Assembly (NCBI RefSeq): GCF_003024685.1
Contig: NZ_PYLQ01000022.1
Span: forward strand, 1-44,303
Direction: 5' to 3'
DNA length: 44,303 nucleotides
Source: Faecalibacillus intestinalis
GTDB lineage: Bacteria; Bacillota_I; Bacilli_A; Erysipelotrichales; Coprobacillaceae
Part shown: piece by piece, positions 44,076 through 44,303 of the stretch
How the letters are laid out: the number at the start of each line of letters is the position of its first letter
Position numbering within the stretch: position 1 is the first letter of the stretch
The notes under the pieces: generated by a model
Seen by the model: only the letters and a program-made list of their open reading frames with translations
Told to the model about the DNA's origin: nothing
The model's database searches: none
Translations under genes and position numbers: made by a program

Positions 44076-44100
44076 GGGGATGTGAATCATCCCCTTTTTT
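44076..44100 (+). terminator. Terminator inside the ISL3-type left end
   Basis: GGGGATG pairs with CATCCCC across TGAAT, then six T. It faces incoming transcription and would keep outside promoters from driving the transposase. It also now ends transcription from the DUF4230 gene. Confidence 0.85.
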
Positions 44101-44139
44101 GATACAATTTTACTGTCTGGTCCTGATTAAATTATTATT

Positions 44140-44303
44140 ATGAACAACGAATTATTAAAACTATTTGATATCAAGGATGATGTTGTTGAAACATTTACTG
44201 TAGATCATAAAGAATCTAATTATGAAATCGATATTAGATTCAAGCCATCTAGATTTTCATGTCCTACATGTGGCAGCACTCATTTCATTAGTAAAGGCAA
44301 TAA
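44140..44303 (+). CDS. ISL3-family transposase, N-terminal fragment
   Basis: The frame from ATG 44140 is open to the end of the window (54 codons). The start region MNNELLKLFDIKDD and the zinc-finger half CPTCGS near residue 43 match the N-terminal domain of ISL3 transposases. No strong ribosome site precedes the ATG, as is usual for insertion sequences. Together with the C-terminal piece at 1-327 it represents the two ends of one element type; the middle part is not in the window. Confidence 0.75.
   Translation, partial: MNNELLKLFDIKDDVVETFTVDHKESNYEIDIRFKPSRFSCPTCGSTHFISKGN

Larger units (their letters stand above)
44005..44303 (+). mobile_element. ISL3-family insertion sequence, 5' end only
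   Basis: This is the left end and transposase start of an element in the same orientation as the one at 1-496. Its outer end is inferred at about 44005 (GGTATATTAAATTATC). Two CTCTAAA units (44038-44044, 44062-44068) and TGTCTGGTCCT (44114-44124) mirror, in inverse orientation, the repeats at 363-493. A terminator hairpin lies between the end and the transposase gene. The window stops inside the transposase. Confidence 0.75.

Overview
The window is chromosomal DNA from a very AT-rich, low-GC Gram-positive bacterium. Strong AGGAGG-type ribosome sites, a T-box leader, a CcpA-type cre site, Spx, a phosphatase of the CpsB/YwqE kind and a wall-anchored beta-glucanase all point to Bacillota. Codon use and gene content fit a gut Erysipelotrichia/Coprobacillaceae-like organism best; that placement is an inference. 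Nearly all of it is ordinary core-genome gene content, interrupted by insertion-sequence fragments and a few decaying genes.

Layout. 1-496: 3' end of an ISL3-type insertion sequence, abutting the end of prfC. 502-5867 (minus): prfC, then an operon of a membrane-anchored EIIB-like protein, a large Sel1-repeat protein and an M29 aminopeptidase. 5944-7137 (plus): a SEDS (RodA/FtsW) peptidoglycan polymerase sharing a palindromic promoter region with that operon. 7225-7859: a gene broken by several indels. 8023-15172: a block resembling the Bacillus subtilis yjb region (RluA-type pseudouridine synthase, NAD kinase, CYTH protein, Spx, T-box-controlled trpS, YjbA/DUF3603 protein), with a PAS-GGDEF-EAL protein and an unknown membrane protein inserted in it. 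15274-18743: UppP, RidA, a patatin-like lipase and a polysaccharide deacetylase. 18775-19701: a PD-(D/E)XK nuclease-type transposase pseudogene. 19952-22208: serC-serA. 22346-26267 (minus): a membrane protein, DNA glycosylase Tag, a YdjC-type deacetylase, an SseB-like protein and MutY. 26407-27524: an IS1595-type element. 27568-30316: a CapD/EpsC-like dehydratase gene with a broken 5' end, divergent from a CpsB-type phosphatase. 30445-36219: a tandem GH16 beta-glucanase with a cell-wall sorting tail, and a GH1 6-phospho-beta-glucosidase. 36436-42417: gltB-gltD. 42688-43997: stand-alone PduL and a DUF4230 protein. 44005-44303: 5' end of another ISL3-type copy in the same orientation as the first.

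How it fits together. The glucanase (outside the cell, with a cre site in its leader) and the phospho-glucosidase (cytoplasm) form a beta-glucan use pair. serC-serA and gltB-gltD make serine and glutamate, and their promoters share a palindromic TGTATACA-type element that may be a common operator. UppP, the SEDS protein, the deacetylase and the CpsB/CapD remnants concern the cell envelope. Most convergent gene pairs are separated by a single short hairpin terminator that contains one or both stop codons, so the genome is compact.

I found no CRISPR array, tRNA, rRNA, prophage or complete defence system. The best candidates for something not yet described are a Spx with a cysteine-rich C-terminal tail, the cysteine-free membrane-anchored EIIB-like protein in operon with the Sel1 protein, the fusion of an EF-Tu domain-2-like barrel to an SseB domain, and the shared serC/gltB operator.
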